Below, one piece after another: positions 16,156 to 24,854 of a stretch of 64,000 nt of DNA. The stretch's first letter is position 1. Every line of letters begins with the position of its first letter. The stretch is from Phytomonospora sp040655735. GTDB taxonomy: Bacteria > Actinomycetota > Actinomycetes > Mycobacteriales > Micromonosporaceae. The translations under genes and the position numbers were made by a program. A model generated the notes under the pieces. That model searched no databases and was not told the DNA's origin. It saw only the letters and a list, made by a program, of their open reading frames with translations. The DNA lies in assembly GCF_040655735.1 (NCBI RefSeq), contig NZ_JBFAKK010000002.1, positions 248,001 through 312,000 on the forward strand, written 5' to 3'.

Positions 16156-16683
16156 TCAGTAGCGGAGGGTGTGCCCCAGGAAGTCCAGGCTCGGCCGCTC
16201 GTCGGGTTCCTCGTGCGGCTCGGCCAGCGGGAGCGTGAGCGTCAGCCGCGACAGCGTCGTGTAGCCCGCCGAGGTCAAGGCCGCCAGCGCGGGCAGGTCG
16301 CGGGTCTCGGGCGCGACCGACAGGTGCGTCATCCGCCGCTTCTTCGCCTCCGACGCGACCCGTCCGAGCAGCGCCTTGCCGATCCCGCCGCCCCGGTGCG
16401 CGGTGGCGACGATGACGGGTTCGACGGCACCGCCGCGCCCGTCGAGGAGCAGACCGATCAGTCCGACCACGCCGGCCTCGGAGTCGTCGGCGACCCACAT
16501 CCCGGTCAGGTCGAGCCGGGTGAGGTAGTCCTCGAAGGCCGCGCCGGGATCGTGCCCGCCGTACTTCGGATCGGCGTAGAGCTCCCGGTGCACCTCCACG
16601 AGTTCGGCCCACAAGGACCGGCACGCGAGATGGTCGCTCGGCCGGTATCCGCGGATGACCGCTTGCGCCTGGGTGTCCACCAT
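16156..16683 (-). CDS. GNAT family N-acetyltransferase
   Basis: A 175-aa protein (start at ATG 16683 behind GGAGGC; GTG 16680 is equally possible). The acetyl-CoA binding motif A is VATAHRGGGIGKALLGRVAS (R/QxxGxG/A type), preceded by GVVGLIGLLLDGRGG. It transfers an acetyl group from acetyl-CoA to an unknown amine. It is divergent from the fructosamine-kinase-like gene, with about 100 bp between starts. Confidence 0.85.
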   Translation of the reverse strand: MVDTQAQAVIRGYRPSDHLACRSLWAELVEVHRELYADPKYGGHDPGAAFEDYLTRLDLTGMWVADDSEAGVVGLIGLLLDGRGGAVEPVIVATAHRGGGIGKALLGRVASEAKKRRMTHLSVAPETRDLPALAALTSAGYTTLSRLTLTLPLAEPHEEPDERPSLDFLGHTLRY

Positions 16684-16768
16684 GCCTCCATGTCTACTCT
16701 CATTTGCGCCCAAGTGGGGCCTTACACCTGTCCGACGCGGCGGGCACGGCCCCCACCGCCGACGGCGT

Positions 16769-16774
16769 TAGGCT
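16769..16774 (+). promoter_or_regulatory. -10 hexamer TAGGCT of a leaderless start (kinase-like gene)
   Basis: TAGGCT ends exactly 6 nt before GTG 16781 and no ribosome site is present, so the mRNA probably begins at the start codon. Confidence 0.5.
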
Positions 16775-16780
16775 CCCTGC

Positions 16781-17650
16781 GTGGACCTCGCTTACCTGCG
16801 CGCGCACCCGCATCAGGTGCCCATGTTCATCGAGCACCAGCGGATTCGCTGCACGCCGGTCCCGGGCGGCTCGGTGGGCGTGGCGCAGCGGCTGACCCTC
16901 GACGACGGCGGCGACGTGTTCGCGAAGTTCGTCGAGGACGGCCCGAAAGGCCTGCTCCACGCGGAGGCTGAGGGCCTGCGCTGGCTCGCCGCGGCCGACG
17001 GCCCGCCGGTCCCCGAGCTCATCGCCGTCGCCGACGAGGTCCTCGTCCTCGACTGGGTGCCCACCGGCGAACCGAGCGCGAAGGCCGCCGAGGAGTTCGG
17101 CGCCGCCCTGGCCCGCCTGCACCAGGCGGGCGCCGAGGGCTTCGGGGCGCCGTGGCAGGGATTCATCGGCCGGCTGCCGCAGGACAACGGCCCCGGCGAC
17201 GACTGGCCGTCGTGGTTCGCCGCCCGCCGCATCGAGCCCTACCTGAAGACCTCCCGCGACTCCGGCGCACTGTCCACGCAGGACGCCGCCCTGGTCGGCG
17301 CGATCGCCGGCCGGATCGCCGACCTCGCCGGCCCCGCCGAACCCCCCGCCCGGATCCACGGCGACCTGTGGCCCGGAAACGTCCACTGGGCCGCCGACGG
17401 CCGCGCCTGGCTCATCGACCCCGCCGCGCACGGCGGCCACCGCGAGACCGACCTCGCCCAGCTCGGACTCTGGGGCGGCGCACCGCATCTCGACCGCATA
17501 CTCGCCGCCTACGACGAGGCCCACCCCCTCGCCGACGGCTGGCGCGAACGCGCCCCCCTCCACCGCCTCCACCTGCTGCTCGTACACACCGCGCTGTTCG
17601 GCGCGAGCTTCCGCGACGAGGTCGTCTCGGCCGCCGCCCGCCTGCGCTGA
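16781..17650 (+). CDS. fructosamine kinase family protein
   Basis: A 289-aa GTG-start protein of the FN3K / aminoglycoside-phosphotransferase fold. The catalytic loop IHGDLWPGNVHW supplies the Asp/Asn pair. The metal Asp and family tail follow as WLIDPAAHGGHRETDLAQL. EAEGLRWLAA is the alphaC-like helix with the conserved Glu. It would phosphorylate glycated amines (ketosamines), allowing protein deglycation, or a related small substrate. It stands alone on its strand. Confidence 0.9.
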   Translation: MDLAYLRAHPHQVPMFIEHQRIRCTPVPGGSVGVAQRLTLDDGGDVFAKFVEDGPKGLLHAEAEGLRWLAAADGPPVPELIAVADEVLVLDWVPTGEPSAKAAEEFGAALARLHQAGAEGFGAPWQGFIGRLPQDNGPGDDWPSWFAARRIEPYLKTSRDSGALSTQDAALVGAIAGRIADLAGPAEPPARIHGDLWPGNVHWAADGRAWLIDPAAHGGHRETDLAQLGLWGGAPHLDRILAAYDEAHPLADGWRERAPLHRLHLLLVHTALFGASFRDEVVSAAARLR

Positions 17651-17747
17651 GAGAGTTAACCCGCCGGTCACGTCCGGCCATTGTGGAGTGATCGACTCTC
17701 CTGCCAGACTGGCCGACCCGTCGATCCCCGCAAACGCCTGGAGCAAC

Positions 17748-19550
17748 ATGCGAAAGACAGCCTCGGCGGTGACGGCCGCGTTCACGGCGCTCGCCCTCGT
17801 CGCCGTGCCCGGCACGCCCGCACAGGCCGCGCCCGCCACGGTCTCGGTCGACTTCACCACCGCGATCGCCCAGCTCGACGCCTCGAAGTACGGCCTCGAC
17901 ATCACCGGCTACGGCAGCGGCAACTACATCACGGGCGCCAACGCGCACACCGCCAACGTGCGCCGCCAGAACTTCGGCACCATGCGCATGGAGCTGATGT
18001 TCGACGAGACCGGGCGGCTCGTCTGCGGCGGCGACGGCTGCGAGAAGGCGCTGCTCGACGGCGACGACTGGGTCGCCGCGATCCGTGCGCTGGGCGCCGA
18101 ACCGATGCTCATCCTGCCGCTGGGCGGCACCCACGCCGGCGCCGCGCAGGAGAACCTCGCCGACGCGCTGGCCATCTACGACCACTTCGCGGCCACGGGC
18201 GCCCCGGTGCTCAAGTTCGTCGTCGGCAACGAGACCGACAACGACGGCAACCCCGACAAGCTCGACGCGCCCGAGTACGTCGCGCGCTTCAACGCCGTCT
18301 ACGACGCGCTGCACGCCCGCAACGCCGCCGTCGAGGTCGGCGGCCCCGGTCTGGCCTCCTACGGCACCAGCGACTGGGAGTACGCGTACATGACCACGTT
18401 CCTCCAGGGATCGGGGACGCGCACCGACTTCGTCGACTACCACGACTACGGCGCCGGGTACACGCCCGCGACGCCCGAGGAGCTGGTCGGCCCCGTCATC
18501 ACCGAGATGGGCACCGACATCGCCGACCTCAAGGCGCGCATCGCCGCACTCGTGCCCTCGCGGCCCGGCGGGATCCCGATCCAGCTCGGCGAGTGGAACA
18601 TGGACTACGTCGACGCCGAGGACCGCATGGTCACCCACCTGGCGACGGTGTGGGGCGCGGCGGCGCTCGGCACGATCCTGGAGAACGGCGCCTCCTCGCT
18701 GATCTACGGCGACAAGAACGGCAACGCCGGCCAGAACACCGGCCTCGGCATCACCAGCACCGAAGGCGAGGGCCCCGGCGGGGTCAACGACCCGATGCCG
18801 ATCTACCACGGCCTCGGCATGTTCAGCGGCGAAGGACTCTTCCGCGGCTTCGGATCCACCATGGTCGACACGAGCTCCAGCGACTCCCTGCTGCGCGCCT
18901 TCGCCTCCACCGGCTCGAAGAACATCGTGCTGGTCAACGGCGCCACCACCGCGACCACCACCAGCCTCGCCCTGACCGGCTACACCGCCGGAAGCGCGGC
19001 GATCTGGCAGTCCACAGGAGACACCGAGGCGAACTACGCGCCGCACCGGACCGGCACCCTGCCCATCAGCGGCGGCGCCGCGAACATCACCCTGCCCGCC
19101 CGCTCGGTCACCACCCTCGTGCTGGCCGAGCAGGGCCTCAAAGGCGAGTACTTCACCAACACGGCCCTGACCGGGACGCCCGCGCTGACCCGCGTCGACC
19201 CGACCGTGAACTTCGACTGGGGCATGGGCACTCCCGGCGCCCCCATCGGCGTCGACGACTTCGCCGTGCGCTGGACCGGCCAGGTCGACGCGCCCGCCGC
19301 GGCCACCTATTCCTTCATCACGACCACCGACGACGGCGTGCGCCTGTGGGTCGACGGACAGCTGCTCGTCGACGCCTGGAACGACCACTCCAAACGCGAC
19401 GACACCGGCACGATCGCCCTGACCGCCGGACGCCACTCGATCCGCATGGAGTTCTACGAGAAGGGCTACGACGCGATCGCGCAGCTCGCCTGGTCCGCAC
19501 CGAACCTCGCCCGCCAGGCCATCCCCGCCGGAAGGCTGTTCCCCGCCTAG
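17748..19550 (+). CDS. secreted clan GH-A glycoside hydrolase with C-terminal PA14 domain
   Basis: A 600-aa precursor with a signal peptide (1-27, ending PGTPAQA). The start is placed at this ATG because the signal peptide follows it directly. Residues ~30-330 form a TIM-barrel-like catalytic domain with probable acid/base in VVGNETDND and nucleophile in IQLGEWNMDY, the Asn-Glu and Glu pattern of clan GH-A. A beta region follows, then a PA14 carbohydrate-binding domain (~470-600; GEYFTNTALTG, TTDDGVRLWVDG). It probably cuts extracellular polysaccharide. The exact GH family and substrate cannot be decided by eye. Confidence 0.85.
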   Translation: MRKTASAVTAAFTALALVAVPGTPAQAAPATVSVDFTTAIAQLDASKYGLDITGYGSGNYITGANAHTANVRRQNFGTMRMELMFDETGRLVCGGDGCEKALLDGDDWVAAIRALGAEPMLILPLGGTHAGAAQENLADALAIYDHFAATGAPVLKFVVGNETDNDGNPDKLDAPEYVARFNAVYDALHARNAAVEVGGPGLASYGTSDWEYAYMTTFLQGSGTRTDFVDYHDYGAGYTPATPEELVGPVITEMGTDIADLKARIAALVPSRPGGIPIQLGEWNMDYVDAEDRMVTHLATVWGAAALGTILENGASSLIYGDKNGNAGQNTGLGITSTEGEGPGGVNDPMPIYHGLGMFSGEGLFRGFGSTMVDTSSSDSLLRAFASTGSKNIVLVNGATTATTTSLALTGYTAGSAAIWQSTGDTEANYAPHRTGTLPISGGAANITLPARSVTTLVLAEQGLKGEYFTNTALTGTPALTRVDPTVNFDWGMGTPGAPIGVDDFAVRWTGQVDAPAAATYSFITTTDDGVRLWVDGQLLVDAWNDHSKRDDTGTIALTAGRHSIRMEFYEKGYDAIAQLAWSAPNLARQAIPAGRLFPA

Positions 19551-19566
19551 GCCTCGCAGGACCCGC

Positions 19567-19596
19567 AGCGGCGGCGCCCACACGGGTGCCGCCGCT
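19567..19596 (+). terminator. terminator after the glycoside hydrolase gene
   Basis: AGCGGCGGCGCCC and GGGTGCCGCCGCT form a 13-bp stem (one wobble or mismatch) with an ACAC loop 16 nt after the stop, followed by TCTTC. Confidence 0.65.
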
Positions 19597-19724
19597 TCTT
19601 CACGTCCCCAGGCGACGAGCCGCACCATCCGCACACCGTCGACCCGTCACGGACGTCCGCGCCCACGGACCTGACCCTGCACAGGCACCGCGACCAGGCG
19701 GGGCCGAGGCGAACGGAGGGCGCC

Positions 19725-19919
19725 ATGACAGGACCACACGGCCGACGGCGGCGGCACGGAGGCGGAGGCGACACGATCATCGCGCCGCTGATCAGCGGGG
19801 CGCTGGCCGCCGCTCCGGGAACGTACGCAGCCACCGGATCGGCCGTCACCGTCCTGCTCCTGCTCACCATCGCCGCGGGGATCGTCACGGTCCTCCAGCG
19901 CCGCTCCACCGGGCGCTGA
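19725..19919 (+). CDS. small membrane protein
   Basis: A 64-aa protein. GGAGG lies 5 nt before ATG. A basic Gly/His/Arg N-terminus is followed by hydrophobic residues (LISGALAAAPGTYAATG, then VTVLLLLTIAAGIVTVL) making one or two membrane helices. It lies about 105 bp before a sigma-factor gene on the same strand. No known family; reality is supported by the ribosome site and membrane pattern only. Confidence 0.5.
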   Translation: MTGPHGRRRRHGGGGDTIIAPLISGALAAAPGTYAATGSAVTVLLLLTIAAGIVTVLQRRSTGR

Positions 19920-20024
19920 CCGATCGTGCCGAAACGATCACACCCCGACCCGTCACATTCCGGGCCCCCGGCGGACCCTGAAGAACAGAAGAACCCCGAA
20001 CCTCCCCCGAACAGGAGAGTCCCC

Positions 20025-20639
20025 GTGGTCGAAGCCGACGAGGTGTTGGCCGAAATGGATCCCGACCCTCTCATGGCCATCGCCCCGTGCGCCTCGATGA
20101 CCTTCGAGGAGTTCTGGAGCGAGAACTACGTGATCCTCGCCCGCCGGGCGGGGTATCTCGGCGCGGCTCCCGGCGACGTCGAGGACGTCGTCCAGGAGGC
20201 GATGTGCGACGTCTACCGCGGCTGGCAGGACATCGTGGACCCGCTGGCCTACGCCATGACGGCGCTGCGGTCCCACGTCGTGCGGCGCAACACCCGCGAG
20301 CGCAGGAAGGCCACCACCGCCCTCGAATCCGCGCCGGAGCCGCGTGCCCACGAGGGCGCCGAACCCGAGCGGCTGGTCGAGTGGGCCGATCCGGAGCGCG
20401 TCGAGCGGCTGCTGAGCCGGCTGACCGCCGACCAGCGCGCGGTGATGACCGAGATCGTGCGCGAGCAGTCCACCGCCGAGATAGCCGTGCATCTCGGCAA
20501 GTCGCACGAGGCGGTGCGCAAGCTCCTCGAACGCGCCAGACGCAGGCTGCGCCAGGCGGTCGCCGAAGAAGCCTCCGGATCGGTGTGGAACCCGCACGCC
20601 GGGACGGGCGGGAAGGAGGATCGTGATTTACGACGATGA
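20025..20639 (+). CDS. ECF-like RNA polymerase sigma factor
   Basis: A 204-aa protein from GTG, with AGGAG 7 nt upstream. An upstream GTG at 19926 would add a disordered Pro-rich tail without support. Region 2 spans ~25-95 (DVEDVVQEAMCDVYRGW). Region 4 lies at ~125-185 (RLTADQRAVMTEIV, then HEAVRKLLERARRRLRQAV). It overlaps the next gene, a coiled-coil protein, by 17 bp, so the two are coupled. No anti-sigma gene is recognised, and the downstream partner is a candidate for that role. Confidence 0.85.
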   Translation: MVEADEVLAEMDPDPLMAIAPCASMTFEEFWSENYVILARRAGYLGAAPGDVEDVVQEAMCDVYRGWQDIVDPLAYAMTALRSHVVRRNTRERRKATTALESAPEPRAHEGAEPERLVEWADPERVERLLSRLTADQRAVMTEIVREQSTAEIAVHLGKSHEAVRKLLERARRRLRQAVAEEASGSVWNPHAGTGGKEDRDLRR

Positions 20640-21603
20640 GGGGGCGTGGGACCCGCGCCCGGACGCCGAACTCGACGGGGCCGCCGAAGCCTTCAGGACC
20701 CGTCTCGACGCCGCCGACGCCGCCGCCGAGGACATCACCCCGGACGAGGTCCAGGAGCGTCTGCGGCGCTTCCTGGACGCCCGCCGTGCCGAGACGGGCG
20801 GGGGAGAGGGGCCGTCGGATCCGTTCGGCGACTGGACCGCGCTCGGCGACCGCGTCCCGGTGCGGCCGGGGGCCTGGACCGTCGCGGACGGGCCCTTCGA
20901 GGCCGGTGCCGGCGCCCACGCGCACATCGCGCGGATCCAGGCCGAGGCGGAGGCGCTGCGGATGGAGGCGGGCCGGCTGCGCGACCAGTCGGCCTGGCAC
21001 TGCCTGCGCAGCGAGCGGCTGCTCAACGGCGCCCTCGAACAGGCCTCCGCCCGCGTCGAGGCCGCCCGCCGGGAGGCCGCGTCGATCCTGGAGGAGGCCC
21101 GCCGGCACGCCGCGCAGATCAGGGAGGAGGCGCGTGCCGAGGTCCGCCGCGACCAGACGCTGACGGTCATCACTCCCCGGGGCCGGATGCAGGTGGTCGT
21201 CCTCGACACGCGTTTCACCGCCGACCACCCGGCGGAGGAGCCGAGCCGAGATCGCGGGGAGCGGGCCACGGTCGCCGCCGACCTCCTGGAGTCCTGGCTG
21301 GCCGTGCTCGGCGGCGAGGAACGGCGGCGCGTCCGCGCGCGCGCTCCGCGCACGCCCGACAGCGCCGGCGAGACACCGAAGTGGGAGCTGACCTTCCCCG
21401 ACCTGGAGTCGCGCGTCCGCGTTCGCCTTGAGGAGCTGGCCGAGCTGGAGTCCGAGGCGGCGGGCGGTGCCGAGGGCGAGCGGGTGCCGATCTACCTGCG
21501 GGCGCCGGTGGAGTGGGCGACGGGCGAGAACGGGGACGGCTCGCTGGTCCCCGCCGAGGGCTGGGACGAGATCGTGGAGAGCGGCGATCGCGTCGCCTGC
21601 TGA
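20623..21603 (+). CDS. coiled-coil protein coupled to a sigma factor
   Basis: A 326-aa soluble protein from GTG (AAGGAGG just upstream), overlapping the sigma gene. It has an acidic N-terminus. Residues ~105-190 form a long charged coiled coil (AEAEALRMEAGRLRDQSAW; ARREAASILEEARRHAAQIR), reminiscent of DivIVA or ATP-synthase b-type helices. A C-terminal region includes WELTFPDLESRVRVRLEELA. No membrane helix and no known domain. The tight overlap implies it acts with the sigma factor, but this is inference. Confidence 0.7.
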   Translation: MIYDDEGAWDPRPDAELDGAAEAFRTRLDAADAAAEDITPDEVQERLRRFLDARRAETGGGEGPSDPFGDWTALGDRVPVRPGAWTVADGPFEAGAGAHAHIARIQAEAEALRMEAGRLRDQSAWHCLRSERLLNGALEQASARVEAARREAASILEEARRHAAQIREEARAEVRRDQTLTVITPRGRMQVVVLDTRFTADHPAEEPSRDRGERATVAADLLESWLAVLGGEERRRVRARAPRTPDSAGETPKWELTFPDLESRVRVRLEELAELESEAAGGAEGERVPIYLRAPVEWATGENGDGSLVPAEGWDEIVESGDRVAC

Positions 21604-21611
21604 CGACAGCG

Positions 21612-21650
21612 GTCCGCCCGGCCCCTGGAGCGATCAGGGGCCGGGCGGAC
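21612..21650. terminator. 16-bp perfect bidirectional terminator hairpin
   Basis: GTCCGCCCGGCCCCTG and CAGGGGCCGGGCGGAC with a 7-nt loop lie between the convergent coiled-coil gene and the GDSL lipase gene, so it can end transcription from both sides. Confidence 0.75.
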
Positions 21651-21673
21651 GTCTCGCGGCCGGTCGGGGTGCG

Positions 21674-23263
21674 TCAGTACACCCGCGATCCGATCCAGTC
21701 GTCGTGGCCGTAGCCGACGGGGTTGGCGTAGTCGCGCGCCGAGAGGTTGAAGTTCGTCCGGGCCGCCGAGCACGCGGCCAGTTCGAGGACCGAGCCGGAC
21801 GCTGCGCCGGCGAAGGCGACGCACAGGTCGGCGCGCCCGGCCGGGTGGATCTTCGTGCCGTCGACGGTGAACTTCTGGTTGGCGCCGCCGTGGCAGTTCC
21901 ACAGCACCAGGTCGGTGCCGGCCGCGACGTTGCCGCCCTTGACGTCGACGCAGCGGTCGTGGGAGAGCTCGACGTGCAGGGTGCTGCGCGCGGGGTCGAT
22001 CCAGAAGCCCTGGTTGCGGCCGCCGTGGCAGGCGTAGGAGGTCAGGCGCGTGTTGTTGCGCGAGTCGTAGCCCTCGGCGTCGACGCACTGGCCGGTGTCG
22101 GCGCTCTTGAGGTCGCGGAAGGTGAAGAAGCCGTTGTAGAGGGTGCCGTGGCTGGTGCTGGCCGGGTCGACGCAGGTCGCCTGGCGCCAGCCGGAGTTCC
22201 ACATCTGGGTCATGCATTCGGCGAAGGCGCCGTGCCCGGCGTAGTTCGGGTGCAGCGACTGCCGGAACGCGTGCTCACTGGGCAGCAGGGACGTCTCGAC
22301 GTACACGCCGCGCGCCCAGGTCACGTCCTCGCACACGCCGTGGCCGTCGAAGAGCCTGCTCGCGTCGAGGAAGCGGGCGCCCTTGGCCAGCGCGCCGTCG
22401 CGGATCCCCTTGGCGAACAGCGGGACGGCCTTGTTGCGGGCGAAGGCCGCGTCGGCGAGGTAGAGGGTGCAGCCCCCGGAGTACCAGCCGGGGAAGTCCG
22501 GGTTGTCCTCGACGTCGGGACTGCCCGGGCTCGGGTAGTTCATGACGACGAGCTCGTAGTCGGTGCCGAGGTATCCGGCGTCGGTCATGGTCTGCCGGAT
22601 GCTGTCGATGCTCGCCTCGACGCCCTGCCGCGAGATCTGGACCTTCGCCGCCCAGGTGTCGGAGTGGGCCGGCCAGCACGGGCCGAGGAACAGGATGCGG
22701 CGGGTGGCGCAGTCGGTGGCCACGCTGCCGAACTCGATGCCGCCCGCGTCGTTGGCGCCGATGACGACCCACACGAGCTTGAGGTGGGTGTTGCGCGCCT
22801 TGATCGCGAGGTTGTCGCCCTGGTTGAGCTCGTTCCACTGCCGCTGCCCGGAACCGGCGATCAGGTGCGGGCTGGCGCCGCCGGAGCAGGCGACGTTGTA
22901 GCGGACGTCGGCGGTGATCCCGACGCGGAACACGGCCTGGTCGAGCGAGCGGTCGCAGAAGTTGTCGGGACTGAACTGGTGGGTGCCGGGCTCGTAGTTG
23001 CCGACGCCCTCGCCGGAGATCTCGGAGTCGCCCATGGTGATCAGGGCGGTCTTGCGCGTTTCGATGGGCCGGATCGCGGGGCTGCCGTACAGGGCGGTGG
23101 CCTCGGCGGCACGGATCGTTTCGAGGTTCGCCGGTAGCGGCGTCGCCGCGGGGCGGGCGGCGGCCTGGGCCGGGGAGGTCGCCGTCAGGGCGCTGATCGC
23201 CAGTAGGGCGGCGGCTAACACGCCGGTGAGACGGGCCCTCTTTGCGCGGTCGAATGTGGACAT
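21674..23263 (-). CDS. secreted SGNH/GDSL-type hydrolase with ricin B lectin domain
   Basis: A 529-aa precursor. AAGGAGG lies 6 nt before ATG and the signal peptide ends near SPAQA. The N-terminal SGNH domain has MGDSEISGEG (nucleophile Ser), VVIGANDAGG (Asn) and SLHPNYAGHG (His). From ~395 a beta-trefoil ricin-type lectin carries repeats such as GQCVDAEG, DRCVDVKGG and the QxF/W-type NQKFTVDG. It is probably an extracellular esterase/lipase that binds glycans. A dyad overlapping the leader may regulate it. Confidence 0.9.
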   Translation of the reverse strand: MSTFDRAKRARLTGVLAAALLAISALTATSPAQAAARPAATPLPANLETIRAAEATALYGSPAIRPIETRKTALITMGDSEISGEGVGNYEPGTHQFSPDNFCDRSLDQAVFRVGITADVRYNVACSGGASPHLIAGSGQRQWNELNQGDNLAIKARNTHLKLVWVVIGANDAGGIEFGSVATDCATRRILFLGPCWPAHSDTWAAKVQISRQGVEASIDSIRQTMTDAGYLGTDYELVVMNYPSPGSPDVEDNPDFPGWYSGGCTLYLADAAFARNKAVPLFAKGIRDGALAKGARFLDASRLFDGHGVCEDVTWARGVYVETSLLPSEHAFRQSLHPNYAGHGAFAECMTQMWNSGWRQATCVDPASTSHGTLYNGFFTFRDLKSADTGQCVDAEGYDSRNNTRLTSYACHGGRNQGFWIDPARSTLHVELSHDRCVDVKGGNVAAGTDLVLWNCHGGANQKFTVDGTKIHPAGRADLCVAFAGAASGSVLELAACSAARTNFNLSARDYANPVGYGHDDWIGSRVY

Positions 23264-23275
23264 CGCTGTCCTCCT

Positions 23276-23287
23276 TACCAGTCGGTA
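23276..23287 (-). promoter_or_regulatory. TACC-N4-GGTA dyad next to the GDSL gene ribosome site
   Basis: TACCGACTGGTA (minus strand) abuts the AAGGAGG ribosome site. It resembles short TetR-type operators of the form ACCGACTGGT. The position would let a repressor block expression; no regulator gene is adjacent. Confidence 0.3.
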
Positions 23288-23384
23288 GGCAAAGGCTAGC
23301 GTCACCGGAGGGTGATGGGGAAGTCCTGGATTCGACACGTTCGACCGCGCGTGACCGTGCGGTTCCCGCGCTCGTGGGGCGGTG

Positions 23385-23882
23385 TCACTCGTCATCGGGG
23401 CGCTTGGCGATGAAGGGGAAGTCCCAGTTCCGCAGGGCTAAGGCGGCTTCGGCGATCGACTGGAGCGGGCGGCGGAAGGTGCGGGCGAGGGCCGCCTCCA
23501 GGCGCCAGGCGTGCCGGCTGTGCTGGGCGCTGATCCAGAAGCGGTGGCGCTCCTCGGCGTAGGTGAACGCGACCTCGATGCCGGGCGTCGACGGCTCGGT
23601 CGACCACTTCACGTCGGACAGCTCCGAGATGGGCGCGTCGACGGACAGGCGGATGCGGTTGAGGAGCTTGGACTGCCTGGTCATGACCAGGCGCCGCTTC
23701 GACAGCAGCAGCAGGAACTCGCCCGGGAAGCCGCCGCCGGAGCGCAGGCAGGGCGTGAGCATCAAGACCTCGTCGTCGGAGCGGAGATTTCGCCGCAGGC
23801 TCGGCACGTGGCGGCTGAGTGTGATCGTGGCCAGTCCGGACTCTGCCGAGGCCGCCAGAAGCGTGCGCGAGAACCTGTCCAT
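23385..23882 (-). CDS. hypothetical protein with PH-like beta segment
   Basis: A 165-aa protein (start at ATG 23882 behind a G-rich site). The middle part, GEFLLLLSKRRLVMTRQSKL followed by RIRLSVDAPISELSDVKW, looks like the strand pattern of bacterial PH domains, and the end is basic. It has no signal peptide or membrane helix. It stands between the GDSL gene and a Pro-rich membrane protein, both on the same strand. No function can be assigned. Confidence 0.65.
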   Translation of the reverse strand: MDRFSRTLLAASAESGLATITLSRHVPSLRRNLRSDDEVLMLTPCLRSGGGFPGEFLLLLSKRRLVMTRQSKLLNRIRLSVDAPISELSDVKWSTEPSTPGIEVAFTYAEERHRFWISAQHSRHAWRLEAALARTFRRPLQSIAEAALALRNWDFPFIAKRPDDE

Positions 23883-24059
23883 TGTTTCCCCCCACTTGCA
23901 GGTGTGACGGAATGCTGACACTTGGACTAACGGCGTCACGGCAGATGAGTAACGCTCAGTTGTCGAGTGACGGACAGGGTGTGCGACGCCGTCAGGCGTG
24001 AGAGGCTCGAAACAGGGGGTGAATGTGATCGATACTCGCAAATCTGGCGGGTGGGAGGC

Positions 24060-24572
24060 CTACGATCGCTCTCCCGCCCACTCGCACTGTCCTGCCCACG
24101 GGTGCACCCAGCACCACAGCCACAGCGCGAAGTCGGCGTACCCGGGCCACGGCCACTCAGGGGCGTCGGGATCCTTCCAGGGCGGCGGTGAGGGCGACTC
24201 GCTCGACTCCGGCGGGCGCGGCTTCTGCGTCGGCGTCGGGGTCGGCGACTTCTCGGGGATGTGCGTGGGCTTGGCCGTCGGCGACTTCTCCGGCTCTCGC
24301 GGCTCGTCCGTCTCGGGGGTGTCGCTGGGCCCCGGCGGTTTCGGGGCGGGCGGCGGGAGCGGGCGCGGCGACTTCGAACTCGGCGCGGGCGGCGGGGGAG
24401 CCAGCGCGGTGGGCGGGGGAGCGCCGCCGGCGAGCATGGGTTCGGGCGAGCCGCCCTCCCCGCCGTCGGAGACGGAGATCACGCCCACGCCCACCACGAC
24501 CGCCGTCATCAGCGAAGCGACGGTCACCAGACCGGCTATCGCCACGGTGTGCCTGCTCAACCACCTCGGCAT
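24060..24572 (-). CDS. single-pass membrane protein with Pro-rich extracellular stalk
   Basis: A 170-aa protein starting at MPRWLSRHTVAI, although an ATG at 24659 would add a short tail. One membrane helix (AIAGLVTVASLMTAVVVGVGV) is followed by a ~90-residue Pro/Ser/Lys/Thr-rich stalk and a Trp-rich end (ADFALWLWCWVHPWAGQCEW). The end contains two cysteines that may bond. The stalk suggests a wall-spanning extracellular protein. The function is unknown. Confidence 0.65.
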   Translation of the reverse strand: MPRWLSRHTVAIAGLVTVASLMTAVVVGVGVISVSDGGEGGSPEPMLAGGAPPPTALAPPPPAPSSKSPRPLPPPAPKPPGPSDTPETDEPREPEKSPTAKPTHIPEKSPTPTPTQKPRPPESSESPSPPPWKDPDAPEWPWPGYADFALWLWCWVHPWAGQCEWAGERS

Positions 24573-24854
24573 GCCTGACCCCCGATCTTCGCGGGTCGCG
24601 TCCACGGGGGATGCTGCACCCTTTTTCGGCCCGTGGGAGCGATTTACGCTACCCAGCATCACCGACCTGTCCGACAATGGCGACCACCTGCTGAATGTGG
24701 CTCACCGTAATCGTACGAACATGCAGGGTAAAGGCACCCATCAGGGCGTGTCCACCTTCCCAGACTCTGGAATGCTGTGGGTCATCCCCACGGAGTGGAC
24801 CACTGGTCGGCCACGGTGACCCCGATGATCGACACAGATGAGGGAGGAAGGCAG

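Noticed and set aside
16700..19634. Long antisense frames (400 and 740 codons) opposite the kinase-like and glycoside hydrolase genes
   Set aside because: Shadows of real genes with clear domains on the plus strand; Gly/Arg/Val-rich translations without homology-like motifs.
19926..20024. Upstream GTG start adding 33 residues to the sigma factor
   Set aside because: The extension is disordered and Pro-rich, while GTG 20025 has AGGAG at 7 nt and directly precedes a sigma-like N-terminus.
24659..24677. Earlier start for the Pro-rich membrane protein at 24060-24572
   Set aside because: The extra residues have atypical codon use and no ribosome site; kept only as an alternative.
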